Position numbers and translations under genes: made by a program. Shown here piece after piece: positions 27,285-39,223 of a stretch of DNA of 64,000 bases; within the stretch, counting starts at the first letter, position 1, and each line of letters opens with the position of its first letter. The notes below the pieces were generated by a model. The model had not been told where the DNA came from. It ran no database searches and saw only the letters and a program-made list of their open reading frames with translations. The stretch is from Welwitschia mirabilis. Its lineage: Eukaryota > Gnetophyta > Gnetopsida > Welwitschiales. The DNA is taken from the NCBI GenBank assembly GCA_051453625.1, contig JBOZIK010000001.1, forward strand, positions 285,998,536 through 286,062,535. The letters are read 5' to 3'.

Positions 27285-27430
27285 CTCTACTGCCTCATTT
27301 GGTGATATATGAATCTGTTAATCCCACTGCCTCATTTAGCAATCTGTGAATCTATTAATCCCACTACTTCATTTGGCAATCTATAGGTTCTCACATTTCA
27401 CTGCCTCATTTGACGATCTATGGAATTCTT
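27285..27430. repeat. ~37-bp minisatellite in LTR 3
   Basis: Four units of 'cccactgcctcatttagcaatctgtgaatctattaat' type lie in tandem. Confidence 0.75.
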
Positions 27431-28048
27431 ATTTCCATAAATATTTAAATATGGCATGATACAATAAGAAGATACAAGATTCATTATCATGGATTTTACC
27501 AAGATACATTGTAAAAGATTTTTAACATGATATCAATTTCTATAATAAATGAAGTTATATAAGAAACAATTTTAGAAATTTAATTACACTTACATAGGTT
27601 CCAAGCTAGAATGATTAAGTAATAAACCTTAAACTTTCATAATATTTATCAATAAAGCAATAGAAATAAGTACTTATAAATAAGTAACACATCTTAAAAT
27701 TATACATGTTTTTAAAGAAAATAGTAGCTTCATTAAGAAATAACCATCTTTCTATACCATGAAAAGGATGCAAAAATAAATAACCATACAAAAATGTAGA
27801 TAAATCTATAAGCATATAATAAATAAGAGAATATCCTAAGATCATATAAGAAATCAAAAGAATATCTAAGACCACATCCAAAATTAGATGCCAAATTTCT
27901 AATCTTCTAAAGACTTCAAGACTTGAAGAATTCTAAAGCTCTAATGTCTCTAAGACTTCTAAACTTTCTAGAGATCCAATATTTAATGTTATAAAGATCT
28001 AATAGTAGAGGATTTTTCAAAACATATGAATAAAAAGGGAAGAAAGTC

Positions 28049-28060
28049 CTATATATAATA
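28049..28060 (-). promoter_or_regulatory. TATA box of LTR 3
   Basis: The plus strand reads cctatatataat; the minus strand gives TTATATATAGG. After removing the gap and the repeated flank it sits about 628 bp from the LTR start, as in the other LTRs. Confidence 0.55.
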
Positions 28061-28191
28061 AGAAGATGAAGGGAATATGAAGAGACACTATCTTAAAAAG
28101 GATATGAAGAGATACTATTTTTGGGGAAAATGGTTATAGTTCTATAACCCCCAATCATTACTTTGCCTAACCACTATGTGATTTTAAGATC

Positions 28192-28680
28192 NNNNNNNNN
28201 NNNNNNNNNNNNNNNNNNNNNNNNNNNNNNNNNNNNNNNNNNNNNNNNNNNNNNNNNNNNNNNNNNNNNNNNNNNNNNNNNNNNNNNNNNNNNNNNNNNN
28301 NNNNNNNNNNNNNNNNNNNNNNNNNNNNNNNNNNNNNNNNNNNNNNNNNNNNNNNNNNNNNNNNNNNNNNNNNNNNNNNNNNNNNNNNNNNNNNNNNNNN
28401 NNNNNNNNNNNNNNNNNNNNNNNNNNNNNNNNNNNNNNNNNNNNNNNNNNNNNNNNNNNNNNNNNNNNNNNNNNNNNNNNNNNNNNNNNNNNNNNNNNNN
28501 NNNNNNNNNNNNNNNNNNNNNNNNNNNNNNNNNNNNNNNNNNNNNNNNNNNNNNNNNNNNNNNNNNNNNNNNNNNNNNNNNNNNNNNNNNNNNNNNNNNN
28601 NNNNNNNNNNNNNNNNNNNNNNNNNNNNNNNNNNNNNNNNNNNNNNNNNNNNNNNNNNNNNNNNNNNNNNNNNNNNNNNN
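28192..28680. other. Assembly gap with duplicated flanks
   Basis: The 94 bp before the gap (28,098-28,191) are repeated after it (28,681-28,774) with one difference. This looks like two contig ends that overlap but were scaffolded apart. The reading frames crossing the Ns are artefacts. Confidence 0.9.
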
Positions 28681-31216
28681 AAGGATATGAAGAGATACTA
28701 TTTTTGGGGAAAATGGTTATAGTTCTATAACCCACAATCATTACTTTGCCTAACCACTATGTGATTTTAAGATCTCATTATAATAATAATACTCAACATG
28801 TTAAACATTTATTTTTCCAATAAATAATAATCATGAAAAGAATTTCTGTATAAGTTACAATATTTAAGTTCTTTGGAATTTTTAAAATAACAAAAAATAA
28901 GAGAAGTTAGTTAGATGGCAATATGATTTTTTGAAATTATAAGATAATCATTAATACTAACTTAAATAAGTCATTCAGAAGAAAATTTCAAACTTTATAA
29001 GCATGTTACTACTTTGCCATAAATAAGGAAAAGGAAAGTTGATAGAAGTTATTTTTATTTAACTAATCAAGATGAGGCATTTAGAAATTCAATTCCAAGA
29101 AATAATATTAAGATAATATTTCATCATCTAATATATTTTTCACCCCTTTTAATGAATACTTTAGCCTATAAGACATTATGTTAGACTATTTTATTTATTT
29201 CTCTATTAAAATATTTAAATAATTTTAGGATAATTTTTAAAATATTTGAAAATTTAGGACATGATATTTATTTCCTATTTAAGAACTTTCTTATTGGAAA
29301 TATACCAAAATCTCTAGTTTTCATTACTTAATATCTACTTCTATCTTCTAAATCGCTTCTTCTATATATTAATTTGGCCATTGTATCTTATAAAGTTATG
29401 TAGTTAGCCCTAATAATATCATTTTCTTTTAATCCAAAATATTAATTAGTTGAGATTTAATTGAATAATTTAGAAGAATATGTATTTCTTAATTAATAAT
29501 TATCTTAGTCTTATTAGCCAAACATTTCCTCAATAAGGATATGTGAAATACATCATGAAGAGTTGATAGATGTGGTAGTGAGACTATCTCATAAGCTACT
29601 AGTCTAGTCATTTTAATAAATCTAATTATGCCCTATAAATATTGGGGCTAACTTTTCCTTGTTACTAAACTTAAAAACTCCTGTTAAAGGTGAGAATTTA
29701 AGATGAACATGATCTCTTTGTTGAAATTATCTATGTCTTCTTTGGTGATTTGTATACTTAGCTTACCTATCCTTTACCATCTTTAATCTCTTTTACTAAT
29801 CATTCTCACTTTCTCTTCTAAACATTAAGTATATGGTACCTTTGATAATATCTTATTTGATACATCAATTCATTTTGCTAATATTCTACATTTCCTTCTA
29901 TAAAATGCTTCAAAAGATGCACATCTTATTGAATTTTTATGGCTATTATTATAAGTGAATTCCACTAATGCTAACTGATCCAACTAAGATCCTCTAAAAT
30001 TTAAAATTACTAATCTTAATAAATGTTTCAACTTTTTATTTGTTCTTTCTATTTAACCATCTATTTGAGGATGAAAAGCAATACTCAAGTTTAAATTAGT
30101 TTCTAATTCTTTATGGAATAATGTCTAGAATATAGATGTAAACTTACTATCTCTATTTAAAGTAATTGTTTTAGGTATTCCATGTAATTTGACTTATATA
30201 CTTATTTTTAATATTTTTACCTAAATCTATTGTTTTTACTATAAAAAAATGTGCACTTTTAATTATGATATCAACACTATAAAAAATAGAATTATATCTT
30301 TATTTTGTCTTGGGTAGATCTATAATAAAATCCATACTGACTACTTTCTAATTTCATTCTAGAATGCTATGGAGGTAGAAAATTCTAGCTAGATGTTTCT
30401 ATTTAGCTTTTACCAATTGATAGGTAATAAATTTTACTACAAAATTAGCAAATTTAGACTTTATTTATAGCCATCAAAAATGTTTTTTGATATCTCTGTA
30501 CATATTATTAACTCTTGGATAGATAGCTTATCATGTAATATGAAATTCATTGAAAATATGTTTCATTTGCTCTTCATTAGGTACTAAAATTTTATTTTGA
30601 AAAGTAACAAATTCATCACTAAAATATTAAATCTTTCAATTTCTTCTTATTTCAACTTTTTTTGAAGATTATATATTTTTTGTAGATCAAAAATCAATTT
30701 ACATAAGTCTTTTCATGCACTTATGTAATTAACAAAATGCCTTTTCTTACTTAGCATATTGGTTACTACATTTGTCCTTCCTTCATTATATTTTATTGTC
30801 AAGTCACAATCTTACAACAATTACATCCATCTTCTTTACTTAATATTCAAGTTGGGCTAAGTGTGAATGTATTTAAGACTTTTATGATTTGTCCAAATTT
30901 CAACTTTTTCTTCATATAAATAATGCCTCCAAATCTTGACTTCATGAATTATAGTAGCTAGTTATAAATTGTATATAAGATTTATTTTATGATTCTTTGG
31001 TTATATTGATGCATAATAAATAACTTTTTCTTCCTACATTAGCATTGCTTCTAACCCTTCTTTAAAAGCATCAGTATAGACTATATACATTTTCCTAGGT
31101 TCTGACATTTTCAAAATAGATGCTGATATAAGTGTCTATTTCAATTTTTGAAGTTCTTCATGATAACATGTTGTCTAATTAAATGGATTATATTTTTATA
31201 AGAATGATGTAAGAGG

Positions 31217-31764
31217 NNNNNNNNNNNNNNNNNNNNNNNNNNNNNNNNNNNNNNNNNNNNNNNNNNNNNNNNNNNNNNNNNNNNNNNNNNNNNNNNNNNN
31301 NNNNNNNNNNNNNNNNNNNNNNNNNNNNNNNNNNNNNNNNNNNNNNNNNNNNNNNNNNNNNNNNNNNNNNNNNNNNNNNNNNNNNNNNNNNNNNNNNNNN
31401 NNNNNNNNNNNNNNNNNNNNNNNNNNNNNNNNNNNNNNNNNNNNNNNNNNNNNNNNNNNNNNNNNNNNNNNNNNNNNNNNNNNNNNNNNNNNNNNNNNNN
31501 NNNNNNNNNNNNNNNNNNNNNNNNNNNNNNNNNNNNNNNNNNNNNNNNNNNNNNNNNNNNNNNNNNNNNNNNNNNNNNNNNNNNNNNNNNNNNNNNNNNN
31601 NNNNNNNNNNNNNNNNNNNNNNNNNNNNNNNNNNNNNNNNNNNNNNNNNNNNNNNNNNNNNNNNNNNNNNNNNNNNNNNNNNNNNNNNNNNNNNNNNNNN
31701 NNNNNNNNNNNNNNNNNNNNNNNNNNNNNNNNNNNNNNNNNNNNNNNNNNNNNNNNNNNNNNNN
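31217..31764. other. Assembly gap with duplicated flanks
   Basis: The 75 bp before the gap (31,142-31,216) recur identically after it (31,765-31,839). The gap probably represents no missing sequence; the frames across it are artefacts. Confidence 0.92.
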
Positions 31765-32120
31765 CAATTTTTGAAGTTCTTCATGATAACATGTTGTCTA
31801 ATTAAATGGATTATATTTTTATAAGAATGATGTAAGAGGAACTACAATCTTTGAAAAATTTTAAATAAATATACTATAATATTAGTCTAGTCCAAGAAAA
31901 CTTCTTAGCTTAGTTACTAATTCTAGGTTGGATCAATCTATTACTACTTACACTTTATTTCTACTCATACTGATTCTTTCTTTTGAAATTACATGCCCTA
32001 AAAATTTGATCTTAGTTAGCCAAAATTCACACTTTTGATTATTGGCATAAAATTAATTTATTCTTAAAGTATCCATTACTATTCATGGATTTTTTTCATG
32101 ATCTTTCTTAATTGATGAAT

Positions 32121-32150
32121 ATATTAACACGTCATCAATAAACACCACCA
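32121..32150 (-). pseudogene. RT catalytic motif with both aspartates (copy C)
   Basis: The minus strand encodes YLDGVMVVFIDDVLIY. Of the three array copies only this one keeps the two catalytic aspartates. Confidence 0.87.
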
Positions 32151-34300
32151 TTACTCCATCCAAATATGCTTAAAAAATGTTATTCATAATTATCATAAAT
32201 GTATCTAATGCATTAATAACTCCAAAGGGCACTACTTGAAATTTATAATGGCCATATCTAGTGCAAAATGTTGTTTTGAAAATATCTTCTCCTTGATTTT
32301 AAGTTCATGATATCCTAATTTGAGATCAATCTTTGATAAAACTTTTTAAAATTTAGTTTATTAAATAAATTCTTAATTTTAGGAAGTGAATAACTATTTT
32401 TTATTTTTACTCTATTTAGCATTCTATAATCCATACATAGCCTCAATCTTCTATCCTTCTTTTTAACAAATAACATTGGTGCACTCCATGGTAAAATGCT
32501 TGGTCTAATCAGTCCTTTATCTAAAAGTGATACTAACTAAGGTTTTAATTTTGCTAACTTAATAGTAGGAATTCTATATGGTGCCTTTTTAATAGTTTTC
32601 ACTCCTTGTTTAAGAGTTGTTTTAAAATCTTTTGCTACTTTTGGAAGTCATCCTAGTGATTCCTTAAGAAAGACATCTAAAAATTCCTGTACTACTAAAA
32701 TATTTAACATATTTAACTTTCTTTGAAGAGAAAAATAAAATTTAAAAATTATAAATTCTTTTTCATTTTTAAATTTCTTTTTTAATTACTTACCTATAAT
32801 AATTTTTTTTGATATAGGTTTTGATATAATTGGAAAACACACTCTTTTTCCTTTTGAACCTAATACTGTAACTTTCTTGTGATAATAATCTATTTGAGAT
32901 TTATTTTCTTGAAACTAATTCATTAGTAGAATATTATAAAAATAGTATAATTTTAACACTAATATCTATAATTTAAGTTTATAACCATTAATATGTAATG
33001 TACACATAGGCATTTTTCTAGTTGTTTTGATTTGACTATCATCTAAAAGCTTTACTATTAGCTAAATGACATTCTTAATTTCTAAGAACATCTTTTTAGC
33101 TATTAAGTATGGAATAAAAGAATTAGATGCATCTAGGTCTACTAAAATCTTTATCAGGGTATTTAAAAAATTTCTTATAGTTTTCAAAATCACTTTTAGT
33201 TTACTATTTCCTTGTAGATTAAGGTATATAGCTTCTTAACATTTGTTGTAGTTATTTTATGTTTCTTTATTTTAGGATAATGTCTAACATAATTAGGTAT
33301 ATTAAATAAAAATACCTCATGTTCTTAAAATCATTAGTTATTTTTTTAAAAGACTGTTCATTTCTTAGTGGACCTACACATTTGCCTCTTCCTTTAGTTG
33401 GCTAAATTTGCATTCTTTCTTGTGATTAATGTGTTTTTCTAGTATTGATTGTAGTCATATTTTCATACATGTATTTTTATTGAATGATTTCTTTCATAGT
33501 TGCATTCTTTTATTATCTTAAGGCATTTTTCTTTTCTCTTTAAAGATTTTATTCATGATCCAAGATTTCTTCATACATCTAGCCTTCTCTAAGGCCTTTT
33601 TAATAGTCTTAGATTGAAATAACTTAACTTAATTTTGAATCATTGAAATCTAAACCAACCATAAATCTCCTATATTTAACTTATTCACTACTTGCTACTT
33701 TAGGAACATATCTCAAAAGTTACATAAGTTTGTGTTCATATTAGCTTATTATCATGAAACCCTATATAAGATTGTAAAATCCATTTTCCTTTGCATTTTT
33801 TAAGAACTTAGATATATATATCTACCTCTAAATATTTCTTTAAAATTCTCCCATGTTATATGCACTAGAAATTATGTTTAAAGTCTTTTCACATCCCATC
33901 ATAAAGCTACTCCTTTAATAACTTGATGAGTTTCTAAAATTAAATTTTATTCTATAGTAAAATTAAATAATTCTATTTTTTTTGTATGGACATTATTCAA
34001 TCTTATACATTCTCCACATTGCCAAGCCTTCAAAATTTGAAGGGTTTGTCCTCTTAAATTACATCATCATCTTTCTAAGAGAGTCATCATTTCCCTTGCC
34101 ATTAATTTACTAATGAAGTTCATTCACTAAGTTATTAACTGCCTTTAGTAATATTCTAACTTTAGTTGGTTGGTTTACTTTCCTTCTTAGGAAAATATTA
34201 ATGTTATAAAAATTAAACTATACACATCATAAATCTAAAATTTGATGTTAAAACTTACAACAACTTAATAGTATTTATGCCCCCTAAAATTGCAACCTAG

Positions 34301-34312
34301 GCTCTAATACCA
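34301..34312 (-). other. Primer-binding site for initiator-Met tRNA (copy C)
   Basis: The minus strand reads TGGTATTAGAGC, one change from the common TGGTATCAGAGC, three bases inside the LTR end. This fixes the orientation and the LTR/internal border of the family. Confidence 0.88.
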
Positions 34313-35718
34313 AAATGTAATATTAACCTTCTACATCTAAAAACTTCATGTGTTACTTTGATACTAAAATGTAAAATTCAAATTTTATAGTTAAAAATTT
34401 TTAATTTCTCTAATACCAAAATTTGAAATTCACATTTCTCACTTAAAAACTTCATATATTACTCGAATATGAAGAAGTAAAATCCATGCTTTTCATCTAA
34501 AAACTCAAATGTTTCCTTAATTTAAAAACCTAACATCCACTTTTTTTAATTTGAATCCTAAAAATAATGAATTAATAAATATTTATGTGATATTTAAGAT
34601 TAATGTCCAAGATTATACATATCTTTAAAACTATATCTATGTGAAATTTAATTAAAGAAAGCTAGGCCTTAGGATCTATGAAACCAAAATATCCTATTTT
34701 ACATCGTCAAAGTTCCATATTTATTTGTCTTAAGAAATCTATCTATGACTATCTAAAGATAGGTCTTTTAATGTTGTTTCTCCAATAGTGCTTAAATTAT
34801 CCATGTGATACAAAAGCAAACATATGTTGCAAATGCAACTACGATGCAATTGTAGGTGATACATATTTCTACATCTTTACAAAGTAATCAGAAACCTTAA
34901 GAATTCATCATTAAAGCTAATATTACTCTCATTTTCTTTAGATAGCTTTATCTCTTATCTATAATGAATAATGAGTTTCCTCCAAAATTAGTTTGTAGAT
35001 CATACTCTATTATCTAATGTGTTGTTTCTCCCACTTTGAGTCCTACATTTACAACTCAATGTTCTTTTCTAGAGTTGTGCCATCAAATGTGAATTTACTT
35101 CTCCTCTCAGCATTACCAAACACTACTTCCATTTTTATACATTACTAGAAGAAAGCCTAAGGAAATTATGTGGAGAAGAAAATAATGGTAGTGATGTAAC
35201 TCTTCACTACTAGCAAGTTAGATGTCCACATACCATGCTTTCTAAGCATGCCATGTAGTCCTAAATCTTATATCAATTTAAAATTAAATATTTATTTTTA
35301 GATAATGCTTCTTCAAAGTGACACTCAAAAACACTTAGTAGCAAAATAAAATTATTCCCTCTAATGTGGCTAATTCTAGAACTACATTATAATAAGTTTA
35401 ATTTTCATAGCTACATTTCACCTATACTCTCACAAGAAAAATAAATAGTGGAAAATTCAATAATGTTTTTAAGATTAGCATTCTAGTGCTTCGTCTCTTC
35501 CTCCCTCTTAGTTGTTATGTTTGAAGTATTGATGCATTAACATATTTCTTTTTCATGCTTACTAAGGATTTTTATCTTAGGCCTTAATAATAAGTTAAGA
35601 ATGTCCAAATTCTTATAAATCTTAAAATATTATGCTACCATTTTAATAAAACTATTTTATTGCTCTCTTTATATTAACCATTTAATAAAGGCTATTTATA
35701 AATATGTTACTTTTTTTA

Positions 35719-35737
35719 CATATATATATATATATAT
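35719..35737. repeat. (TA)n microsatellite in LTR 4
   Basis: About nine TA units occupy the LTR position that holds TG or TC/TATC repeats in LTRs 1 and 2. Confidence 0.9.
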
Positions 35738-36284
35738 TCAAATGATTATTCTAATAAATGAAGACATTTATAAACCTCTATTAAAGATATATTTTTCCTA
35801 ATTCACTATTCTATGTTTAAACTATAGAAGTTTTTAAGATTTTTACAAAATATGCATACAAGTAAATTGTTAAAATTTACATTTTTCCATTAAAATATGA
35901 TTTCAAGAATGGATATACATCAAAATGTTTAAACTATAAATATGATGCACATCTAGAAGATAAAATATTTATATGGCAAGATTATAAGTTTTAATGATAA
36001 TAATAATTCACTACAACATAGTCTTCTAATACAAATTAGACAATGATAATCTTTACTTCAGCATGTCCTCCTTGGAAAATTAATTCATCTTTTCTATGAT
36101 CTAGTCTTTCCATCTATTTAACACAAGTATGGACTGAAAACCATGAAATATTCATGACTTCCAACATGATAAAGGAACAAAAAGATAAAGGTCAAAGAAT
36201 CCCTAATCATAAGAGTGAAATATTTATTAGAATTGAAATGAGAATAAACATTTTTTAATAATTTTTCATATAATTCTATTCCAA

Positions 36285-36450
36285 TACCTAATTTGGTAAT
36301 ATATGAATTCCATTGCCTCATTTGACAATTTGTGGATCTATCAATCCCACTACCTCATTGGGTAGTCTCTCAATTTAGTAATTCCACTACCTCACTTAAT
36401 GATCTGTGGGTTCTTACACTGCACTGCCTCATTTGACAATCTATGGAATT
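36285..36450. repeat. ~37-bp minisatellite in LTR 4
   Basis: About five units of the 'cactacctcatttgacaatctgtgg' type lie in tandem. Confidence 0.72.
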
Positions 36451-37072
36451 CTTATTTCCATAAAGTTTTGAAGATTACATGATACAATAAGAAGATACAA
36501 GATTCATTTTCATAGATTTTACCAAGATATGTTGCAGAATATTTTTAACAACATATTAATTTCTATAAGAAATGAAGTTATACAAGAATAAAGTTTGGAA
36601 ATGTAATTACACTCACATAGGTTTCAAGCTAGTATGGACAAGTTACATGAATTCAAACATTCATAATGTCTATTAAGAAAGAAGTAAAAATAAGTACTTA
36701 TAGATACATACTACATCTCAAAATTTTATAAATTTTTTAAGAAAGCAATAGATTCATTAAAAAATAAGCATCTATTTAGACCATTAAAAGGCTACAATAC
36801 TAAAGAGTCTTATAAGAATTTATATAAATCTAGAACCATATAAGAAATAAGAGAATATCCTAAGACCATATAAGAAATAACGAGGATATTTAAGACCATG
36901 TCTAAAACTTGATGCAAAATCTCTAATCTTTTAAAGACTTTAAGACATTAAGGATTTCAAGGCTCTAGTGTTTCCAAGATTCTTAATATTTTCAAAGCTC
37001 TGAGATTCAAGGTTTCAAAGATCCAATAACAAAGAATAATTTAAAGCATACAAATAAAAAGGGAAGGAAGTC

Positions 37073-37083
37073 CTATATATAAC
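37073..37083 (-). promoter_or_regulatory. TATA box of LTR 4
   Basis: The plus strand reads ctatatataac about 632 bp from the LTR start. This would be the promoter of the most upstream (5') LTR of the whole array. Confidence 0.55.
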
Positions 37084-37710
37084 AAAAAGAGGAAGGAAAT
37101 ATGAACATGCACTACCTTGAAGATGATATGAAGAGTTACTATCTTTAGATAAAAATGGTTACAATTTCATAACCTCCAATCATGACTTTGCTTGTCCATA
37201 GGATTCTTTTAATATTTCATTATAATAATAACTACTCATCACGCTAAAAATTTATTTTTATAATAAATAATGATCATGAAAAACATCTTGCATAAGTTAT
37301 AAGATTTAAGTTCTTTAGCATTTTTCAAAATAAGAAAAAGAAAGAGAAGTTAGTCACATGATAACATAATCTTTTGAAATTCCAAAATAATCATGAATTC
37401 TAACTCAAATAATTCATTCAAAAGGAAATGTCAAAACTTAAAAGGATGCTACCATTTTACCATAAATATAAAAACTAAAACTTAATAGAAGTTATGTTTG
37501 TTTAACTAATCAAGATAAGGCATTTAGTAATTAAATTTTAAATAATAATATTAAGATAATATTAAATCACTTATACATATTTTGCCATTTTTAATAAATA
37601 TTTTAGCCTATAAGACATTAATTTAGACTATTTTATTTATTCATCTCTATTAAAATATTTAAATAATTTTAGGCTAACTTTTAAAATCTTTGAAAATATG
37701 GGACATGACA

Positions 37711-37715
37711 ATAAG
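37711..37715. repeat. Right target-site duplication of the array (ataag)
   Basis: This is the counterpart of ataaa at 1375-1379 with one change; the following gtagagagaattat continues the host LTR as in 40,696. Confidence 0.72.
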
Positions 37716-38370
37716 GTAGAGAGAATTATAATTGTATTATGTGTGAAACTCATATTGTATTAAAGAACTACTAAATTTGATATCTAAAATATAGGAGAAC
37801 CATTATTGATGTTTAGCATCTTGTGTTTTTTTTCTAATTTTGCTATTCTTATGTTTTTTTTGCTTTTGTTCTCTAATTATTTTCTTGTCATTACTCCTAA
37901 AGCTTTATTTATATTCTAATAGAGAGTAATTTTGATGAATTTTAAGAGGCAAAATAGTTTTCCAATAGGTACATCTACTTGCAAATCATCTAAGTTTCTT
38001 CTTTTAATCTTCTTAGATTCTAGAGTTATGTGTTTATCAAAAATGACTCAAAACATGACTTTTAAGGGGGTTATTTGTAAATCTACGATTAATCCATACT
38101 TTTTGGAGTAAAATATAGGTATTTATAGTTATAAATGGACTCATTTTTTCCAATTTTTTAATGTTTTCAATTGCTATTATTATTTGGTGCATTGACAAAG
38201 TAAAACAAGCTATTTTAGCTTGCACAAATCCTAAGGTCTAGCTTCCCTTAATTATATTTGAAATAGAGATGGTTTTAAAGCTATGCATAAGTTTGGCTAT
38301 TAATCTTAAATATCACATTACTATTTATTAATTTATTCTTTTTAGGCTTTAAAAAAATATGGACATTCAA
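37716..38370 (+). repeat. Right part of the plus-strand host LTR
   Basis: It aligns with 40,696 to about 41,400 of the 3' LTR and, in reverse complement, with the terminal part of the array LTRs. The last ~100 bp of the LTR seem to be lost, and the sequence passes directly into a short internal remnant. Confidence 0.75.
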
Positions 38371-38577
38371 CTAGATTACACATCTGAAGATTGATCAATT
38401 AAAATTTTGGATTAAAAAATTTATTTTTAAAATAATCAAAAATTAATATTTATAAATGAAATGGTTATAATAGAAATAAGTAAAAGCTACTTATAATATG
38501 AAACAAGCATTTTATAGTAAAAACTCGAGCTTTTATTTTCAAGTTTCAAGGATGAAACTTCTTAAGGGGAAAAGAAA
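38371..38577 (+). mobile_element. Internal remnant and polypurine tract of the plus-strand gypsy element
   Basis: Only about 200 bp remain between the LTRs. The end reads tttcaaggatgaaacttcttaag followed by AAGGGGAAAAGAAA (38,564-38,577), which matches the terminal coding signature and polypurine tract usual for Tekay-type elements. Almost all of gag-pol has been deleted. Confidence 0.72.
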
Positions 38578-39215
38578 TGTCACATCTAGATTCTTCAAGA
38601 CCAAAATATTTAGTCCAAAGAGTTAAATAAAAAGTAAATAAAAATAAATTTTATCTTGTGGGACCTACTAAGTTAATTTAATTACTAGACTCTTTAGTAA
38701 TTCCCTACTTTATTAGTGAAAATTTGTTGTGTGATAATTATTATTTGGAATGATTTCTTTTCTTGTAACTGCTATAAGTAATAATATTATTTTTGTAATC
38801 TTAGTTGTTACACAAATATTATTTTATTTTTTAATAATTGTTAAATTTAATATACCATAATTAGTATATTTACTTATTTTCTCATTTTCTCATTTTAATG
38901 CATAAAAGATCCTTATAATAGCTATAATTATGAAGATGTATTATGTTGGATTAGTTTGATATTTTATCTTAGCAATGCATTCTAAAGTAACACCCATGTT
39001 TATGATGTTGCATTTTCATTTATTACTAATTAACATGTACTTATTAAGGTATTTCGCAAGTATTATATATATTTATTATTATAAATGAAAAAAGACCTAG
39101 TGGCCAAGAAAAGTAGCAATTGAAGGTTTGAAAATCATGATCATTTTCAAAGAATAGTAATAACTTGTATCTATTCCTTGAAATTCTCAATACCTTTAAA
39201 TTCCTTCATCTCATT

Positions 39216-39223
39216 ATAAATAG
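39216..39223 (+). promoter_or_regulatory. TATA box of the plus-strand LTR
   Basis: TATAAATA lies 638 bp into the LTR, the same offset (628-638 bp) as in the array LTRs of the opposite strand. Confidence 0.6.

Larger units (their letters stand above)
26220..29266 (-). repeat. Array LTR 3, shared between internal regions B and C
   Basis: It runs from TGTAATATTC to ggacatgata. Relative to LTR 2 it has lost about 0.9 kb after 26,622 and a second piece near 26,725 that removes the microsatellite. An assembly gap (28,192-28,680) with duplicated flanks inflates it. The open frames at 26,209-26,403, 26,574-26,819 and 27,615-27,881 carry no domain. Confidence 0.85.
29267..34315 (-). mobile_element. 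Internal region C of the Tekay/Del-like element (broken gag-pol)
   Basis: The same domain order as copy A is seen on the minus strand: a clear PBS (34,301-34,312), gag, protease relic DLDASNSFIPYLIAKK (33,105-33,155, Gly of the D-S/T-G site changed to Asp), RT with the intact motif FIDDVLIY (32,121-32,150), RNase H, integrase, post-integrase. Excluding the gap and its repeated flank its length is about 4.43 kb, nearly equal to copy A. Stops and frameshifts throughout. Confidence 0.87.
34316..37710 (-). repeat. Array LTR 4 (5' LTR of internal region C)
   Basis: It runs from TGTAATATTA to ggacatgaca and is followed by the right target duplication ataag (37,711-37,715). It has a short (TA)n at the microsatellite site (35,719-35,737) and about five minisatellite units (36,285-36,450). 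The open frame at 36,118-36,321 lies in the LTR and has no domain. Confidence 0.87.

Noticed and set aside
28163-28741. Long frames on both strands across 28,192-28,680
   Set aside because: They consist almost wholly of undetermined residues; the same applies to 31,141-31,784, 46,473-47,530 and most of 59,598-59,846.
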